From positions 1-7,283 of the forward strand of contig CAIPBN010000350.1 of NCBI GenBank assembly GCA_903863315.1: a stretch of 7,283 bases of DNA, in the 5' to 3' direction. Below are positions 5,804 through 7,283 of the stretch, one piece after another (position 1 is the stretch's first letter; each line of letters begins with the position of its first letter). The translations under genes were made by a program, and so were the position numbers. The notes below the pieces were generated by a model. The model made no database searches. It was not told the DNA's origin and saw nothing but the letters and a program-made list of their open reading frames with translations. This stretch comes from an uncultured Verrucomicrobiota bacterium. GTDB lineage: Bacteria > Verrucomicrobiota > Verrucomicrobiia > Limisphaerales > SXTU01.

Positions 5804-6790
5804 CTAATTCGACTTCTTCTCGGCGGGCTTCTTGGCCGGGGCGGGCTTGGGCTGGCTGGCGGCGAACACCGTGAGCTTCGGCGTCGGCGCCTGCGTGCCG
5901 GCGTAGTCATTGTAGAGCTTTTGGATCGCCGCCACCTCGGGCAGTTCGCCGTCCGCGACGAAGAACTGGTAGCGGAACGTGAAGGAACCGCCCTGCTTGA
6001 TCTCCTTCACCGGGAACGCCCCGAAGCGACCGTAATCGCGATACGCCGACCACTTGGTGCCGGTCGGGTTCCCCGGATGACTCATGTGGACGACACTGTG
6101 GGCCGCCCCGTCGAGCACGAAGGTCTCCGCAATCCACGGCAGGTCCGTGTCCTTCTTCAGGTCCGCGTTTTCCTTCGGGTAGAAATAGCGCGTCTTCTTC
6201 GCGTCCACCTCGTTGGCCGGGCGGAACTGAATGCCCGCGTGCTCCGGATCGCCATCCAGCTTCACATCGCCACGCGGTGCGGTGAGCTTGGCAGAGAAAT
6301 CAATCAAGGTCCCGCCCGCCTGCTGGCGCACGGTGAAGGTGCGTTCCTCCACGATGAACTCCTGTTTCGCGTCGTCGTTCCAGTGGACCAGCGAGGTGAA
6401 CGTGGCCGTCCCGTCCGCCGCCTCCTGCCGCAGGAATTTCTGATGCACCTGCTCGCCGCCCTTCATGTGCCAGCGGTCGAAGCTCTTCCCGTTGAAGCTG
6501 ATTTTGCTCCACCCGATGAAGATGCCGCGATGATGGGTGAACTGGCCGCCCGGCCCCTTCGTGATCACCTTGCCCGCGCGGTCGAAGACGTGGAGGTAGG
6601 GCTTGTAGGTCGTGTGCAGGTTCGTGGGCGAAGACGGGTCGTAGGCATACATGTAGCGGACCAGCGGCTTGCCGCCGGCGGTCACATCCAGATGCTTGCC
6701 GGCAGTGTCCTGGAAGGCCAGACCCTCCGCCGCGACCGCGCTGGCGGCGGACAAAACCAGGGCGAACAAGTGGCCTAAATGTCGTTTCAT
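5804..6790 (-). CDS. Secreted DUF6807 ('PmoA family') protein
   Basis: This 328-residue protein has a classical signal peptide (residues 1-21: basic MKRH, hydrophobic LFALVLSAASA, cleavage probably after AVAA), so it is exported. The body matches the DUF6807 family: VRYMYAYDPSSP (44-55), KPYLHVF, GQFTHHRGIFIGW (82-94, with the conserved His86-His87-Arg88-Gly89), WHMKGGEQVHQ, DPEHAGIQFRP (181-191), HPGNP (238-242) and YRDYGRFGAF. The 'PmoA, methane oxygenase' database name is misleading: this is a soluble beta-rich secreted protein, not the particulate methane monooxygenase membrane subunit. The family is abundant in PVC bacteria and Bacteroidota next to sugar-type oxidoreductases and dehydrogenases; its reaction is not established. 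The C-terminal tail (313-328) is Lys/Pro/Ala-rich. ATG 6790 is chosen because it starts the signal peptide; the frame stays open for 93 codons upstream, but that part is Arg/Pro-rich and not protein-like. No Shine-Dalgarno is visible. Confidence 0.9.
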   Translation of the reverse strand: MKRHLGHLFALVLSAASAVAAEGLAFQDTAGKHLDVTAGGKPLVRYMYAYDPSSPTNLHTTYKPYLHVFDRAGKVITKGPGGQFTHHRGIFIGWSKISFNGKSFDRWHMKGGEQVHQKFLRQEAADGTATFTSLVHWNDDAKQEFIVEERTFTVRQQAGGTLIDFSAKLTAPRGDVKLDGDPEHAGIQFRPANEVDAKKTRYFYPKENADLKKDTDLPWIAETFVLDGAAHSVVHMSHPGNPTGTKWSAYRDYGRFGAFPVKEIKQGGSFTFRYQFFVADGELPEVAAIQKLYNDYAGTQAPTPKLTVFAASQPKPAPAKKPAEKKSN

Positions 6791-6863
6791 AGGGCGGCGA
6801 TGACACCACCATCCGCCCAGCCCGTCGAGGAGTGAATTCGAGCCACAGGCCAAGTAAAAGTGC

Positions 6864-6950
6864 TGCCGTGGCCCACGAGCGCCTAGCGCCTGTGTCAGGC
6901 AAGCGGGGCGCTGGCGGCACGACCGACCAGAGGCCGGCGCTACTGCCGGC
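6864..6950. repeat. Nested palindromes in the spacer upstream of the DUF6807 gene
   Basis: Three arm pairs nest around about position 6894: TGCCG/CGGCA (6864-6868 and 6915-6919), AGCGCC/GGCGCT (6878-6883 and 6907-6912) and GCCTG/CAGGC (6888-6892 and 6896-6900, 3-nt loop). AGCGCCT is also directly duplicated (6878-6884 and 6885-6891). A separate hairpin, GCCGGC-GCTACT-GCCGGC (6933-6950), begins two bases after the stop codon of the right-hand minus-strand gene. There is no T-run, so it is more like a REP-type intergenic repeat or structured leader than an intrinsic terminator. The rest of the 6791-6951 spacer holds no gene I can support. Confidence 0.4.
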
Positions 6951-6951
6951 G

Positions 6952-7283
6952 TCACTTCGTGGTCAGGCGGCGGGTGATGTATTCGCGGAGGAGGGGGATT
7001 TTGGCCTTGGCGAGGAGGAGCGCGCCTTTGGCGGGGTCGGCGGCGACGATGGGCTCGGTGGCATACCAATACATCAGCGGGAGGTTGTGGTCGGTGGCGT
7101 CCTCGGCGTGGGCGAGGAGAGCTTCGACGATGGGCAGGCGCTGCGCAACGGTCAGACGCTGGCAGGCGCTGGCGAGGTAGAGACGCACCAGCGGAGAGGC
7201 ATCTTCCTTCGCGAGGCGGGCGAATTCCTTCAGGGTTACTGCTTCAATCGACGAGGGATCCGATTGAGTAAATGGAAAAGCAC
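6952..7283 (-). CDS. C-terminal end of a probable PVC-type HEAT-repeat dehydrogenase/heme-binding protein
   Basis: The minus-strand frame is open from the right edge to TGA at 6952-6954, giving the last 109 residues; the rest lies outside. The sequence is alpha-helical in pattern, with SIEAVTLKEFARLAKEDASP, LVRLYLASACQRLTVAQR, IVEALLAHAEDATDHNLPLM, YWYATEPIVAADPAKGALL and IPLLREYITRRLTTK. The LVRLYLASA..L unit and the HNLPLMYWYA block recall, from memory, the HEAT-like C-terminal region of the large 'membrane-bound dehydrogenase'/heme-binding proteins that are hallmarks of Verrucomicrobia and Planctomycetes. No CxxCH motif is present in this fragment, so the cytochrome assignment rests on family resemblance. 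There may be another internal start (GTG 7188), but the frame and helical pattern continue through to the edge. The DUF6807 gene is 161 bp downstream on the same strand. Confidence 0.6.
   Translation of the reverse strand, partial: AFPFTQSDPSSIEAVTLKEFARLAKEDASPLVRLYLASACQRLTVAQRLPIVEALLAHAEDATDHNLPLMYWYATEPIVAADPAKGALLLAKAKIPLLREYITRRLTTK

Noticed and set aside
4946..6778. A 610-codon open frame on the plus strand
   Set aside because: It runs antisense through the DHH and DUF6807 genes, whose motifs and signal peptide are clear on the other strand. Its translation is low-complexity His/Arg/Val/Leu-rich, as expected for the complement of GC-rich coding sequence.
6791..7069. N-terminal extension of the DUF6807 gene to an upstream start
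   Set aside because: It would bury the signal peptide behind 93 Arg/Pro-rich residues and overlap the right-hand gene in another frame. ATG 6790 gives a normal secreted protein.

Overview
The window is a GC-rich bacterial chromosome segment, most likely from a member of the Verrucomicrobiota (Pedosphaera/Limisphaera-like) or another PVC-group lineage. I base this on gene content, not on a database match. It holds two DUF1501 proteins, a prepilin-like protein with the H-X9-DG signature that is expanded in PVC bacteria, a DUF6807 ('PmoA family') secreted protein, and the C-terminal end of what looks like a PVC-type HEAT-repeat dehydrogenase/cytochrome protein. Shine-Dalgarno sequences are absent at most starts.

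Plus-strand half (1-4740). The window opens inside a DUF1501 gene (ends at 880), followed by an H-X9-DG prepilin-like gene (936-1802). A 258-bp spacer holds several short inverted repeats and a structured 5' leader. Next comes a compact tandem of three genes: a second, shorter DUF1501 gene without a Tat signal (2061-3182), a 77-residue single-pass membrane protein with a Gly/Asp-repeat tail (3191-3424), and moeA (3529-4740, or from TTG 3421). The 8-bp gap and the possible TTGA stop/start overlap suggest co-transcription.

Minus-strand half (4784-7283). A DHH-family phosphoesterase (4784-5734) converges on moeA across a 43-bp gap with two hairpins. Upstream of it lies the secreted DUF6807 protein (5804-6790). 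A 161-bp spacer with nested palindromes (6864-6950) separates this from the partial gene whose stop is at 6952 and which runs off the right edge.

The genes do not form one obvious pathway. DUF1501, DUF6807 and the HEAT/dehydrogenase type are typical of PVC secreted or periplasmic catabolic repertoires, whereas MoeA (molybdenum cofactor synthesis) and the DHH phosphoesterase are housekeeping-type cytoplasmic proteins. I see no transposase, integrase, CRISPR array, tRNA, rRNA, or phage or defence module. No stretch above 300 bp lacks a gene. The least explained items are the small Gly/Asp-tail membrane protein, the structured leader before the second DUF1501 gene, and the palindrome cluster before the DUF6807 gene.
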